This document shows positions 9,227 to 20,521 of a DNA stretch of 64,000 bases, piece by piece. Numbering within the stretch: the stretch's first letter is position 1; the number at the start of each line of letters is the position of its first letter. The position numbers and the translations under genes were made by a program. The stretch is from Arthrobacter saudimassiliensis (GTDB lineage: Bacteria; Actinomycetota; Actinomycetes; Actinomycetales; Micrococcaceae): the NCBI GenBank assembly GCA_900016675.1, contig LN483070.1, forward strand, positions 806,001-870,000. Reading direction: 5' to 3'. The notes beneath the pieces are model-generated. The model had not been told where the DNA came from. It saw only the letters and a program-made list of their open reading frames with translations, and searched no databases.

Positions 9227-10576
9227 GTGGCCGCCAACACCACTATCCGCCCGGACGGGACCGCCGACGCCGGGGCCCGGGGCGCCGTCGAAAGCAGCTT
9301 TGTCCTCGATACCTCGGTGCTGCTGTCCGATCCAGGCGCGCTCTTCCGCTTCGCTGAGCACGAGGTGATCCTGCCGCTGGCGGTGATTACCGAGCTGGAG
9401 CACAAACGCCACGATCCCGAGCTGGGCCTGTTTGCGCGCAGCGCGCTGCGCAACCTGGACGACCTGCGGGTCGAGCACGGCGGTCTCGCCGAACCGGTGC
9501 CGCTGCCTTCCGGCGGCACCCTGCGGGTCGAGCTGAACCACATCGCCCTGGATGTGCTGCCGGCCGGCATGCGCGGCCCGGACAATGACAGCCGGATCCT
9601 GGCGGTGGCCTGCAACCTTGCCGCCGGGGGCCGGAACGTCACGGTCGTCTCGAAGGACCTGCCGCTGCGGCTGCGCGCATCGGCGCTGGGCCTGGCGGCG
9701 GACGAATACCGCAACGGGCTCGTGCGGGATGCCGGCTGGACGGGGGTGGCGGAGCAGGAGGTCACCGAACAGGACCTCGCGGAGCTCTACGCCCACCGTC
9801 CGGTGTTCCTGCCCGACGCCGCGGAACTGCCGTGCAACACCGGCCTGGTGCTGCTCTCCGGACGCGGTTCGGCGCTGGCCCGGGTGGGGGCGGACAAGCA
9901 CGTCCACCTGGTCCGGGGCGAGAACGACGTGTTCGGGCTGCACGGGCGCTCGGCCGAACAGCGGCTGGCCATTGACCTGCTCCGCAACCCCGAGGTGGGA
10001 ATCGTCTCGCTCGGCGGGCGGGCCGGCACCGGCAAGTCCGCGCTTGCGCTCTGCGCGGGCCTGGACGCCGTGCTGGAGCGGCGCGAACACCGCAAGGTCA
10101 TGGTCTTCCGGCCCCTGTACGCCGTCGGCGGCCAGGAGCTGGGCTATCTGCCCGGAACCGAATCGGACAAGATGGGCCCGTGGGGACAGGCGGTCTTCGA
10201 CACCCTCGAGGCCGTGGTGTCGCCGGCCGTGGTCGAGGAGGTCCTGGAGCGCGGCATGCTCGAGGTGCTTCCGCTCACGCATATCCGCGGACGCTCCCTG
10301 CACGACGCCTTCGTGATCGTCGACGAGGCGCAGTCCCTGGAACGCAACGTGCTGCTGACGGTGCTGTCCCGGATCGGCCGGAACTCAAAGGTGGTGCTGA
10401 CCCACGACATCGCCCAGCGGGACAACCTGCGCGTCGGGCGGCACGACGGCGTGGCCGCCGTCGTCGAGGCCCTGAAGGGCCATCCGCTTTTCGGGCACGT
10501 CACCTTGAACCGGTCGGAGCGCTCGCCGATCGCCGCGCTGGTGACCGAGCTGCTCGAGGAGGGCCAGCACCGCTGA
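9227..10576 (+). CDS. PIN domain-PhoH family ATPase
   Basis: A 449-residue two-domain protein. The N-terminal ~135 residues are a PIN ribonuclease domain ([13 protein letters not shown] with the first acidic residue Asp28, TELEHKRHD at about 55-63). The C-terminal half is a PhoH P-loop ATPase with Walker A GRAGTGKS (264-271) and Walker B FVIVDEAQ (362-369). This is the PhoH2 architecture, reported in mycobacteria as an ATP-dependent RNA helicase and RNase. The GTG start at 9227 has GGAGA 4 nt upstream. An open extension back to 9056 is low-complexity and rejected. A standalone leader precedes it, and DUF1206 converges on it. Confidence 0.92.
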   Translation: MAANTTIRPDGTADAGARGAVESSFVLDTSVLLSDPGALFRFAEHEVILPLAVITELEHKRHDPELGLFARSALRNLDDLRVEHGGLAEPVPLPSGGTLRVELNHIALDVLPAGMRGPDNDSRILAVACNLAAGGRNVTVVSKDLPLRLRASALGLAADEYRNGLVRDAGWTGVAEQEVTEQDLAELYAHRPVFLPDAAELPCNTGLVLLSGRGSALARVGADKHVHLVRGENDVFGLHGRSAEQRLAIDLLRNPEVGIVSLGGRAGTGKSALALCAGLDAVLERREHRKVMVFRPLYAVGGQELGYLPGTESDKMGPWGQAVFDTLEAVVSPAVVEEVLERGMLEVLPLTHIRGRSLHDAFVIVDEAQSLERNVLLTVLSRIGRNSKVVLTHDIAQRDNLRVGRHDGVAAVVEALKGHPLFGHVTLNRSERSPIAALVTELLEEGQHR

Positions 10577-10636
10577 AAGCCGGCCGCAGGCGGCGGGCCG
10601 GGCTCCACGGGTCGGCCGACGGCACCGGAAGCCGGC

Positions 10637-11494
10637 CTACATCCGGCCCCATCGGGCCCGGACGAGGGCGAAGACGCCGTAACAGATGAGCCCGACGGCG
10701 ATCACCAGGATCACCGGCACGCCGACCGGATACTGCAGCAGCGTCCGGAGGCTGCCGTCCAGTCCCGTGGAGTCCTGCGGCCGGTGGTTGAGGGCCGCGG
10801 CCGCGAACAGCAGCCCGACCAGGACCAGGGCCACGCCCTTGGCGATATGCCCGACGACGCCGAGCGCGTTCAGCACGCGGCCCCGGCGGGTGTCCTCGAA
10901 GTACCGCAGCTCGGGCCGAAAACGGCGTGCCGAGCCTTTGTAGATGAAGTAGGCGCCGATGCCCAAAATCAGGGCCCCGACGCCGGCCAGCGCCGGGATG
11001 CCGGCGGCGGAATTGAGCACGGTACGGCTGAAGGAGGAGATGCTCTCTCCCGAATCCCTGCCGCGGCCGCGGGCGAAGGAAGCGAAGGTCAGGGCCACGC
11101 TGCCGTAGATGACGAACAGCGAGCCGGAGGAAATGGCCTTGGCCACCCGGGCCCGCATCTTCTCCCGCCGCATCCGGACCGTGGCCTCCGCCAGCTGCCA
11201 GACGGCCAGCGCGGCGCACGCAACGCAGCCGGCCCACATGAGTACCGGACCGAAGGGCTCCGCCCGCGCCAGCGGGCCGATGGCGCCGCTGGTCTCGGCC
11301 TCGCCGTAGCCGCCCAGGGCCACCTGCAGGGCTATGGCCCCGATCAGGACGTGCAGCAGCGCCATCACCGCGAATCCGGTGCGGGCCAGCACGTCCAGCC
11401 AGGGGCGGTTGGCGGCGCGCTCCAGGGTGGCCGCGGCGCCCTCGGCCGCACCGTTCCCGTCGGGCGTGCTGTCCAACGGTCGCTCCGAGGCCAT
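10637..11494 (-). CDS. DUF1206 membrane protein
   Basis: A 285-residue integral membrane protein made of about three DUF1206 repeats, each a pair of helices. Repeated elements are visible (TGFAVMALLHVLIGAIAL, YGSVALTFASFA, VVGHIAKGVALVLVGLLF). The function of the family is unknown. The ATG at 11494 is supported by AAAGGA 7 nt upstream; an open frame further upstream is arginine-rich and not protein-like. It is transcribed towards phoH with a short 60-bp gap. Confidence 0.87.
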   Translation of the reverse strand: MASERPLDSTPDGNGAAEGAAATLERAANRPWLDVLARTGFAVMALLHVLIGAIALQVALGGYGEAETSGAIGPLARAEPFGPVLMWAGCVACAALAVWQLAEATVRMRREKMRARVAKAISSGSLFVIYGSVALTFASFARGRGRDSGESISSFSRTVLNSAAGIPALAGVGALILGIGAYFIYKGSARRFRPELRYFEDTRRGRVLNALGVVGHIAKGVALVLVGLLFAAAALNHRPQDSTGLDGSLRTLLQYPVGVPVILVIAVGLICYGVFALVRARWGRM

Positions 11495-11672
11495 TGCCGT
11501 CCTTTCCCGCGTGCTGCCACGGTGCCGTTCCGGTGTTCTCCGGCAGGCAGGTCCAGCGCCGGGGTCGTCCCTGCACCTCGGCGGCATGGGTTCCGCGCCG
11601 GGAACCAACCCGCCGTGCCGTGTCTTTGTCCACAATAGAACCGTGCCGGGCTGTCTGCGGGTTTTCGCCGGG

Positions 11673-11678
11673 TACCCT
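11673..11678 (+). promoter_or_regulatory. -10 box of prepilin peptidase gene (leaderless)
   Basis: TACCCT followed after 7 nt by the ATG at 11686. Confidence 0.55.
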
Positions 11679-11685
11679 GCGGGTC

Positions 11686-12198
11686 ATGGGAACGCTGTTG
11701 GGGGATTACGCGGCGGCGGGCGGAGCTGCCGTCTGGCTCCTCGCAGCCGCGCTGGGACTCTTCGCGGTGCTGGCCGTGCTTCTCTGCGCCGAGGACCTGC
11801 GCTCGCACCGCCTGCCCAACCGTCTGGTGCTGCCGGCGTACCCCGCAGCCACCGTGCTTCTGGGCGGGGCCGCCGCGGCGGCGGGGGAGGCGGGCCGGAC
11901 GGTCGCCATGCTCGCCGGGGCCGCCGTCCTGTGGCTGGGCTACTTCCTGCTGCGCCTGATCAGTCCCGCCGGGCTCGGCTACGGCGACGTGAAGCTGGCG
12001 GGGGTGCTGGGCCTGTACCTCGGGTTCCTGGGCTGGTCCCATGTGCTGGCGGGCACCATGGCCGCGTTCCTCATCGGCGGTCTCTGGGCGGGGCTGCTGG
12101 TGGCCTTCCGGCGGGCAACCCTCAAGAGCGCGATCGCCTTCGGGCCCTGCATGCTGCTGGGGGCGGCGGTCGCCATGCTCCTGCCCGTCCCCGGGTAG
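11686..12198 (+). CDS. Prepilin peptidase, A24 family
   Basis: Integral-membrane aspartyl protease that removes leader peptides from type IV pilin-like proteins. The 170-residue protein has the two catalytic aspartates of the family: Asp37 in AEDLRSHRLPN and Asp101 in GYGD (98-101). It lacks the N-terminal cytoplasmic methyltransferase domain of PilD, as is usual in Actinobacteria. The ATG is chosen because of the leaderless-type promoter 7 nt before it. No pilus genes are adjacent, so its substrates lie elsewhere. Confidence 0.88.
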   Translation: MGTLLGDYAAAGGAAVWLLAAALGLFAVLAVLLCAEDLRSHRLPNRLVLPAYPAATVLLGGAAAAAGEAGRTVAMLAGAAVLWLGYFLLRLISPAGLGYGDVKLAGVLGLYLGFLGWSHVLAGTMAAFLIGGLWAGLLVAFRRATLKSAIAFGPCMLLGAAVAMLLPVPG

Positions 12199-12206
12199 GC
12201 CTGCCC

Positions 12207-12212
12207 TAGGCT
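12207..12212 (+). promoter_or_regulatory. -10 box of NUDIX gene (leaderless)
   Basis: TAGGCT followed after 6 nt by the ATG at 12219. Confidence 0.6.
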
Positions 12213-12218
12213 GGGTTC

Positions 12219-12689
12219 ATGGCTACACCCGAATTCGTCACCTCGCTACGCGCCAAGATCGGCCACGACCCGCTGTGGCTTCCGGGAGTCACCGCGGTGA
12301 CCTTCGACGACGCCGGGCGGGTCCTGCTGTGCCGGCGCGCCGACTCCGGACGGTGGGCGCTGATCACCGGCATCTTGGACCCGGGGGAGGAACCGGCGCC
12401 GGGAGCCCTCCGGGAGCTCGAGGAGGAAACCGGGGTGGTGGCCGAGGTCGAGCACATGATCCACGCCGGGTCGCACGGACCCATCACGTTTCCCAACGGC
12501 GATGTCTGCCGGTTCCTCAACCTGGCCTTCCGCTGCCGGCCGGTGTCCGGGCAGGCACGGGTGAACGACGACGAGTCGCTGGAGGTGGCATGGTTCGCCG
12601 TCGACGCCCTGCCCGAGCTCAGCGACCGGCACCGCATGCTGATCGACCTGGCGGTCCGGGCCGACGGGGTGCCGGCCTTCACGCGCTGA
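12219..12689 (+). CDS. NUDIX hydrolase
   Basis: A 156-residue hydrolase of nucleoside-diphosphate-linked compounds. The full Nudix box is present at 51-73 (Gly51, Glu57, Arg65-Glu66, Glu69-Glu70, Gly72), so the Mg-binding catalytic helix is intact. The N-terminal strand VTAVTFDDAGRVLLCRRA is typical. The substrate cannot be assigned. It has its own promoter immediately downstream of the prepilin peptidase stop and ends before a strong hairpin. Confidence 0.92.
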   Translation: MATPEFVTSLRAKIGHDPLWLPGVTAVTFDDAGRVLLCRRADSGRWALITGILDPGEEPAPGALRELEEETGVVAEVEHMIHAGSHGPITFPNGDVCRFLNLAFRCRPVSGQARVNDDESLEVAWFAVDALPELSDRHRMLIDLAVRADGVPAFTR

Positions 12690-12702
12690 GGCGCCCGAAA
12701 AA

Positions 12703-12746
12703 GCACCCCGCGGCGCCCCCTCCGGGGGAGGGGCGCCGCGGGGTGC
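12703..12746. terminator. Terminator between NUDIX and MFS genes
   Basis: A perfect 17-bp inverted repeat (12703-12719 with 12730-12746). On the minus strand the hairpin is followed by TTTTT, making it a canonical intrinsic terminator for the exporter gene. On the plus strand no T run follows, but the stem may still stop the NUDIX transcript. Confidence 0.92.
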
Positions 12747-12752
12747 GGCCGG

Positions 12753-15142
<2,390 letters not shown>

Positions 15143-15153
15143 GGAGTGAAGTT

Positions 15154-15178
15154 TTGCACTGTCGTGCTTCAAGTGCAA
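15154..15178. promoter_or_regulatory. Operator candidate of the tetR-MFS operon
   Basis: Inverted repeat TTGCACT (15154-15160) / AGTGCAA (15172-15178) with an 11-bp spacer, plus a nested GCAC-TGTC-GTGC. On the minus strand TTGCAC can serve as a -35 element. It lies 12 bp upstream of the tetR start, as expected for autoregulation. Confidence 0.6.
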
Positions 15179-15239
15179 CTTTGGTGCGGCCCTGCCCCGG
15201 GCGGACCCCACGCGGCGCGGCCGGAGGCATAAACCAAAA

Positions 15240-15275
15240 GGCGGGGCGCCCGGGCACATGCCCGCACGCCCCGCC
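15240..15275 (-). terminator. fumC terminator
   Basis: A 9-bp outer stem (15240-15248 with 15267-15275) plus an inner GGGCA-CA-TGCCC stem. On the minus strand it is followed by TTTTGGTTT. Confidence 0.85.
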
Positions 15276-15291
15276 CCTGAGGTGCGCTGCG

Positions 15292-16710
15292 TTACGCCTG
15301 CGGCGGCCGGGTCATGGACAGCACGTCCAGGGCCGCGTCCAGCTGCTCTTCGGTCAGCTCGCCGCGCTCCAGGTAGCCGAGGTCCTCGACGGCCTGGCGG
15401 ATGGTCTTGCCCTCCTTGACCGAGTACTTGGCGATCTTGGCCGCGTTCTCGTAGCCGATGAACTTGTTCAGCGGAGTGACGATGGACGGGGACGCCTCGG
15501 CCAGGTAGCGGGCGCGCTCGACGTTGGCTTCGATGCCGTCGATCATCTTGTCGGCCATCACGCGCGAGGAGTTCGCCAGCAGGCGGATGGACTCCAGCAG
15601 GTTCGCGGCGATCACCGGAATGCCGACGTTCAGTTCGAAGTAACCGAAGGTGCCGGCCCAGGCGACGGCGGCGTCGTTGCCGACAACCTGCGCGGCCACC
15701 TGCATGACGGCCTCGGAGATGACGGGGTTGACCTTGCCCGGCATGATCGAGGAGCCCGGCTGCAGATCGGGGATCGCGATTTCGCCGAGACCGGTGTTGG
15801 GGCCGGAGCCCATCCACCGCAGGTCGTTGGCGATCTTGGAGAAGGACACCGCGATGGTGCGCAGCATGCCGGAGACCTCAACGAGCGCGTCGCGGTTGGC
15901 CTGGGCCTCGAAGTGGTCGCGCGCCTCGGTCAGCGGCAGGCCGGTGTCGGCGGCGAGCAGCTCGATGACGCGCTGCGGGAAGCCGGCCGGGGTGTTGATG
16001 CCGGTACCGACGGCGGTGCCGCCCAGCGGAACCTCGGCCACGCGCGGCAGGGAGGCCTGCACGCGCTCGATGCCGTAGCGGACCTGTGCGGCGTAGCCGC
16101 CGAACTCCTGGCCCAGGGTGACCGGGGTGGCGTCCATCAGGTGCGTGCGGCCGGACTTGACCACCTCCTTGAACTCCTCGGCCTTGCGCTCCAGGGAGGC
16201 GGCGAGGTGCTCCAGGGCCGGGACCAGGTCGTTGATCAGCGCGCTGGTCGCGGCCACGTGCACCGAGGTCGGGAACACGTCGTTGGAGGACTGCGAGGCG
16301 TTGACGTGGTCGTTCGGGTGAACGGTGGTCTCGCTGCCGGCCTCCTTCAGTGCGCGGGTGGCCAGCTCGGCGAGGACCTCGTTCGTGTTCATGTTCGACG
16401 AGGTGCCGGACCCGGTCTGGAAGACGTCAATCGGGAAGTGCTCGTCGTAGCCGCCGCCGGCAACGGCGTCGGCGGCCTCGGCAATGGCACGGGCACGCTC
16501 GTCGTCGAGCACGCCGAGTTCGGCGTTCGCCGTGGCGGCGGCCTTCTTGATCCGGGCCAGGGCCTCAATGTGCGAGCTTTCCAGCGTCGTGCCGGAGATC
16601 GGGAAGTTCTCCACGGCGCGCTGGGTCTGGGCGCGGTAAAGGGCGTTTACCGGAACCCGGACCTCGCCCATGGTGTCATGTTCGATGCGGTACTCAGGGG
16701 AGTTGGTCAT
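15292..16710 (-). CDS. fumC: Fumarate hydratase, class II
   Basis: Iron-independent fumarase (fumarate + water to L-malate) of the TCA cycle, 472 residues, cytosolic tetramer. The superfamily signature [11 protein letters not shown] (about 318-328), containing the mobile catalytic serine loop, is present, as are SSNDVFPTS and the fumarase HPNDHVN region. The ATG at 16710 fits the family N-terminus ([11 protein letters not shown]) and lies 7 nt after a TAGGCT box, so the longer upstream frame is rejected. The upstream carbonic anhydrase gene ends inside the fumC promoter. Confidence 0.95.
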   Translation of the reverse strand: MTNSPEYRIEHDTMGEVRVPVNALYRAQTQRAVENFPISGTTLESSHIEALARIKKAAATANAELGVLDDERARAIAEAADAVAGGGYDEHFPIDVFQTGSGTSSNMNTNEVLAELATRALKEAGSETTVHPNDHVNASQSSNDVFPTSVHVAATSALINDLVPALEHLAASLERKAEEFKEVVKSGRTHLMDATPVTLGQEFGGYAAQVRYGIERVQASLPRVAEVPLGGTAVGTGINTPAGFPQRVIELLAADTGLPLTEARDHFEAQANRDALVEVSGMLRTIAVSFSKIANDLRWMGSGPNTGLGEIAIPDLQPGSSIMPGKVNPVISEAVMQVAAQVVGNDAAVAWAGTFGYFELNVGIPVIAANLLESIRLLANSSRVMADKMIDGIEANVERARYLAEASPSIVTPLNKFIGYENAAKIAKYSVKEGKTIRQAVEDLGYLERGELTEEQLDAALDVLSMTRPPQA

Positions 16711-16717
16711 GGTTCCA

Positions 16718-16723
16718 AGCCTA
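16718..16723 (-). promoter_or_regulatory. -10 box of fumC (leaderless)
   Basis: TAGGCT on the minus strand, 7 nt before the ATG at 16710. Its first three bases are the TAG stop codon of the carbonic anhydrase gene. Confidence 0.6.
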
Positions 16724-17434
16724 GTCTGCAGCCGCCCCGCTGCTGAAACCTGCGTCACGCGGGCGGGTGGAGCGGATCACCGCCGGGTGCGCCACGGCGC
16801 CGAAGCCGGAGACCAGGTCCGCGCCGCCCTCGGCCAGGTGGTAGAACACGCCGACGACGGCGGTGCTGCCGGCCTCGACGGCGGAGGCGATCACCTGGGA
16901 GCTCTCCACCAGCCGGGCCGCGGTCTGGCGGGTGTGCTCCACGACCATGTCGTTGACTTCGTTGCTGCCCGAGCGCTGCGCGGCGAGCACCGAGGGCGTG
17001 ATCCGCTCCACCAGGGAGCGGAGGTGGCCGCCGGGCATATCGCCGGTCTCCACGGTCTTCTTGGCCTCGGTGACGGCGCCGCAGCTGTCATGGCCGAGCA
17101 CGACCACGAGCGGGACGCCGAGCGCGGCGACGGAGTACTCGAGCGAGCCGAGCACGGCGTCGTCGATCACCTGGCCGGCGGTGCGGACCACGAACGCGTC
17201 TCCGAGCCCGAGGTCGAAGATGATCTCGGCGGCCAGCCGGGAGTCGGAGCAGCCGAAGATGACGGCGAAGGGGTTCTGCCCGGCGGCCAGGGAGCTGCGC
17301 CTGGAGGCGTCCTGGTTGGGGTGGGAGGCGGTGCCGGCCACGAAGCGTTCGTTGCCCTCCTGCAGCCGCTGCCAGGCGGCGGCCGGGGTCAGGGCGGGGG
17401 AAGCGGTTTCTGTTACGGAAGCGGGTTCACTCAC
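16721..17434 (-). CDS. Beta-class carbonic anhydrase
   Basis: Zinc enzyme interconverting CO2 and bicarbonate, 237 residues. All ligand and catalytic residues of the beta class are visible: Cys62-x-Asp64-x-Arg66 in CSDSR, and His115 and Cys118 in GHDSCGAV. The GTG start follows a TAGGCT box after 6 nt (leaderless). It sits head-to-tail upstream of fumC, with its own promoter for each gene. Bicarbonate supply for carboxylations is the likely role. Confidence 0.94.
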   Translation of the reverse strand: MSEPASVTETASPALTPAAAWQRLQEGNERFVAGTASHPNQDASRRSSLAAGQNPFAVIFGCSDSRLAAEIIFDLGLGDAFVVRTAGQVIDDAVLGSLEYSVAALGVPLVVVLGHDSCGAVTEAKKTVETGDMPGGHLRSLVERITPSVLAAQRSGSNEVNDMVVEHTRQTAARLVESSQVIASAVEAGSTAVVGVFYHLAEGGADLVSGFGAVAHPAVIRSTRPRDAGFSSGAAAD

Positions 17435-17440
17435 ATAGAC

Positions 17441-17446
17441 AGCCTA
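17441..17446 (-). promoter_or_regulatory. -10 box of carbonic anhydrase gene (leaderless)
   Basis: TAGGCT on the minus strand, 6 nt before the GTG at 17434. Confidence 0.6.
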
Positions 17447-17485
17447 CTGCGCGTCCCGGCCGGGTGCGGTGCCGGCGGCCGCGGA

Positions 17486-18157
17486 TTACGGGGCGGGCTG
17501 TCCGGCGTCGTCCAGGTCGGCGGCGACGGCGCCGGCCAGGACATCGAACTCGGCGAGGTCCGCGGCGCCGCTGAGGATCACCGTGGTGCCGTCGAATTCG
17601 CCGATCAGGTGGGCGTCGCCGTCGGTGCCGTCCCGCAGCTCCCAGGTGTGCCCGCCAGCGGTCCGCTCACCGGCGGGGGCGGCCTGCTCGGCCATCTGCG
17701 CGACCCAGGTCGGGTTGGCCTGGCTGGTCTGGCTCATCCGGATGAACTCCTCCGTGGGGGAGAGCCAGCCCACTTCCCAGTGGGCCACGCCGTCCGTGGA
17801 ACCGTTGTTCCAGCGGGCGTAGTTGGCGCTCCAGCCCTCGGGCAGTTCGGGAGCGAGCGGAGCGTAGCCGGCGATGTCTTCGGCCTCGGCGGCGATGGCC
17901 GCCACGTCGGCACCCGGGCGCTTCCCCTGCGGAGCGGGGTTGAGCATGACCGCGCCCAGCACCAGGGCCAGGGTCAGGCCGGTGGAGATCAGCATTCCGA
18001 TGACCGTGGCGTTCGCCCGCTTGGCCTGCTTGGCCGTCAGGACCGGGGTAACGGGGGCGTCCGCCGGCCCGGCGGTCTCGGGCCCGGCAGGGACGGCGGG
18101 AGAGGGGGCCTGGCCGGCCCGGGGATCGGACTGCTGCTGTTCACTCACGCCTTCCAT
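17486..18157 (-). CDS. DUF4245 single-pass membrane protein
   Basis: A 223-residue actinobacterial protein. It has a Pro/Ala/Gln-rich cytoplasmic N-terminus, one transmembrane helix (about 50-72, VIGMLISTGLTLALVLGAVML), and an extracytoplasmic domain with tryptophan-rich strands (LPEGWSANYARW, HWEVGWLSP). The function is unknown. It is divergent from glpX, a neighbourhood often seen in Actinobacteria. The start could be ATG 18157 or GTG 18148; the ATG is used. Confidence 0.85.
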   Translation of the reverse strand: MEGVSEQQQSDPRAGQAPSPAVPAGPETAGPADAPVTPVLTAKQAKRANATVIGMLISTGLTLALVLGAVMLNPAPQGKRPGADVAAIAAEAEDIAGYAPLAPELPEGWSANYARWNNGSTDGVAHWEVGWLSPTEEFIRMSQTSQANPTWVAQMAEQAAPAGERTAGGHTWELRDGTDGDAHLIGEFDGTTVILSGAADLAEFDVLAGAVAADLDDAGQPAP

Positions 18158-18318
18158 GATCGCGCATCCGGCGGGCTTCGCCTATTCCGCCGGGCATGCC
18201 CGCCGCCCCGTCGGCTGCCCTGCCGGACATGAAGCCGGCGGAGTCCGGCCCCGCACGCCGCGCAGCCGGTGAAGGCCGGAAATGCCAGCACGCTGGCCGT
18301 GCCGAACAGGGCGGGGAC

Positions 18319-18324
18319 TATGAT
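18319..18324 (+). promoter_or_regulatory. -10 box upstream of glpX
   Basis: TATGAT, the most AT-rich hexamer in the divergent 238-bp region between DUF4245 and glpX. It would give a leader of about 65 nt. The -35 region is weak. Confidence 0.45.
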
Positions 18325-18395
18325 CGGAAGAAGAAGGAGCCGCCCGGCGGTTCCCCGCAGGCAGGTCCAGTGCGATTTCGAAGATGAGGTAAGAC

Positions 18396-19424
18396 GTGAC
18401 CCAAGGTGCCCAGTACTCCACCCTTTCCCCCGCCCTGGCAGTCGGGGATGACGAGCCGGACCGGAACCTGGCCCTTGAACTGGTGCGCGTCACCGAGGCC
18501 GCGGCCATTGCGGGCGGCCACTGGGTCGGCTTCGGGGACAAGAACGCCGCCGACGGCGCGGCCGTAGACGCCATGCGCTCGCTGCTCTCCACCGTCCACT
18601 TCAACGGCGTCGTGGTCATCGGCGAGGGCGAAAAGGACGAAGCCCCCATGCTGTACAACGGCGAAAAGGTCGGCGACGGCAGCGGCCCCGAGGTCGACGT
18701 CGCGGTCGATCCGATCGACGGCACCCGCCTGACCGCCCTGGGCTACGACAACGCACTGGCCGTCCTGGCCGTGGCCGAGCGTGGGTCCATGTTCGATCCC
18801 TCCGCCGTGTTCTACATGGAGAAGCTCGTCACCGGCCCGGAAGCCGCCGACATGGTGGACCTGCGCCTGCCCGTGAAGCAGAACCTGCACCTGATCGCCA
18901 AGGCCAAGGGCAAGAAGATCAACCAGCTCTCGGTTGCCGTGCTGGACCGGGACCGGCACAAGCCGCTGATCCAGGAGATCCGCGACGCCGGCGCCCGCAC
19001 CCGCATGATCATGGACGGCGACGTGGCCGGTGCCATCGCCGCAGCCCGCGAGGGCACCGGCGTCGACGCCCTGATGGGTGTCGGCGGAACGCCTGAGGGC
19101 ATTGTCACCGCCTGCGCGATCAAGGCCACCGGCGGCGTCATCCAGGGCCGGCTCTGGCCGACCTCCGACGAGGAGAAGCAGAAGGCGATCGACGCCGGCC
19201 ACGACCTGGACCGGGTGCTGTCCACCGACGACCTGGTCACCAGCGACAACTGCTACTTCGCGGCCACCGGCATCACCAACGGGGACCTGCTGCGCGGCGT
19301 GCGCTACCAGGGCCAGAAGGTGCTGACCCAGTCCATCGTGATGCGCTCGAAGTCGGGCACCATCCGCGTGGTCAGCGGCGAGCACCAGTCGCACAAGTGG
19401 GAGTCCTACGCCCGCCTGAAGTAA
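18396..19424 (+). CDS. glpX: Fructose-1,6-bisphosphatase class II
   Basis: Hydrolyses fructose 1,6-bisphosphate to fructose 6-phosphate in gluconeogenesis. The 342-residue GlpX protein has the Li-sensitive phosphatase metal motifs IGEGEKDEAPML (75-86) and DPIDGT (105-110), and the GVGGTPEGI loop near 228. GTG start with GAGGTAAG just upstream. Actinobacteria commonly use this class II enzyme. It is monocistronic and ends at a large hairpin. Confidence 0.95.
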   Translation: MTQGAQYSTLSPALAVGDDEPDRNLALELVRVTEAAAIAGGHWVGFGDKNAADGAAVDAMRSLLSTVHFNGVVVIGEGEKDEAPMLYNGEKVGDGSGPEVDVAVDPIDGTRLTALGYDNALAVLAVAERGSMFDPSAVFYMEKLVTGPEAADMVDLRLPVKQNLHLIAKAKGKKINQLSVAVLDRDRHKPLIQEIRDAGARTRMIMDGDVAGAIAAAREGTGVDALMGVGGTPEGIVTACAIKATGGVIQGRLWPTSDEEKQKAIDAGHDLDRVLSTDDLVTSDNCYFAATGITNGDLLRGVRYQGQKVLTQSIVMRSKSGTIRVVSGEHQSHKWESYARLK

Positions 19425-19430
19425 GCCTGA

Positions 19431-19475
19431 ATGCGGAGGGGCCGTGCAGGAGACTCCTGCACGGCCCCTCTGCAT
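19431..19475. terminator. Terminator between glpX and the TspO-like gene
   Basis: A near-perfect 22-bp inverted repeat (19431-19452 with 19454-19475, one G-T pair) starting 6 nt after the glpX stop. No T run follows. It lies between convergent genes. Confidence 0.8.
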
Positions 19476-19531
19476 GTCCGCCCGGCGGACGCCCCCCGGG
19501 CGCCGCACCTGGCCGGCCGGCTCACCCGGTT

Positions 19532-20401
19532 TCAGCCGGCGGTCTGCGGCCGGGCAGCGCCGGCGGGACGGCTGTCCGTGCCGCGGCGGCTGCGCAGCCG
19601 GAAGGCGGCCGTGCCGAGCAGGACCAGGACCGCGGCGACGGCGGCAGCCACGGCGGTGGCGGTGTTCTCCAGCCCGCCGTTGACGCGGGACACCGCGATC
19701 CACGACAGGCCCCAACCGATCGCCAGGGCGGGAGCGAGCCGTCCCCGGCCGTACGCTGCGAGCCCGACGGCGACCAGCACAATGGCGGCCAGGACGGCGA
19801 TGGACCAGGCCTCGGCGGGGAGGCCGAAGCCGCGGAAGCCCTGCGAGGTCAGCAGCGAGGCGGTGTTGGCGGCGGTGGCGACGCTCACCCAGCCGAGGTA
19901 CAGGCCCAGCGTGCCGTCCACGACGACGGCCTCCACCCAGCTGTCGGGGCGGCATGCCGAGTACCGCACGAACAGCCAGGCCAGCACCACGAGCAGCAGG
20001 ACGATGACCGCCACGCTCAGGGGAACCGAATCTGCCTGGACGCTGAGGATCCACGCGGCGTTGAGCACCAGCGACGCCGCCACGAGCCAGCCCAGGGACC
20101 GCTGCCTCGGGGAAGTACGCTGCCGCGGCAGCCACTGGTACAGGGTGTAGAGGCCCAGGCCGGTGTAGATGACGCTCCAGATGGAGAAGGCCGGGCTGGC
20201 GGGAGCGAGGTAGGTGGCATCGGCGGACAGGGCGCCGCCGGCCGACTCGGCCACCGGCGTTCCGCCGAACACGCCCACGCCGACCATGGAACCGACAATG
20301 CAGAAGACAAAGCAGGCGGTCACCGTTATCTGGCGGGCGAGGTCGGAGCCCCGGGCCGGCTCACCGGTTCGGGCAGTGGAGGATGTCGACGAAGTAGCCA
20401 T
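19532..20401 (-). CDS. TspO/MBR-related membrane protein
   Basis: A 289-residue polytopic membrane protein with about nine hydrophobic segments. The motif FSIWSVIYTGLGLYTLYQW and the paired-helix pattern place it in the TspO/MBR-related (tryptophan-rich sensory protein) group, but it is nearly twice the length of classical TspO (~160) and has fewer aromatic residues. The ligand is unknown. ATG 20401 is preferred over an in-frame TTG at 20416. It is transcribed convergently with glpX. Confidence 0.75.
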   Translation of the reverse strand: MATSSTSSTARTGEPARGSDLARQITVTACFVFCIVGSMVGVGVFGGTPVAESAGGALSADATYLAPASPAFSIWSVIYTGLGLYTLYQWLPRQRTSPRQRSLGWLVAASLVLNAAWILSVQADSVPLSVAVIVLLLVVLAWLFVRYSACRPDSWVEAVVVDGTLGLYLGWVSVATAANTASLLTSQGFRGFGLPAEAWSIAVLAAIVLVAVGLAAYGRGRLAPALAIGWGLSWIAVSRVNGGLENTATAVAAAVAAVLVLLGTAAFRLRSRRGTDSRPAGAARPQTAG

Positions 20402-20521
20402 ATTCGACGATAACAAAGGCTGCTTACTATTTTCAGGCCTGAGTATCTCGGACGCCTAACGATTCCCGGAGGATCAGCCGCTCCGCCGCCTGACCCCGGG
20501 CGCCCTTGCGGGCTCGGCGAG

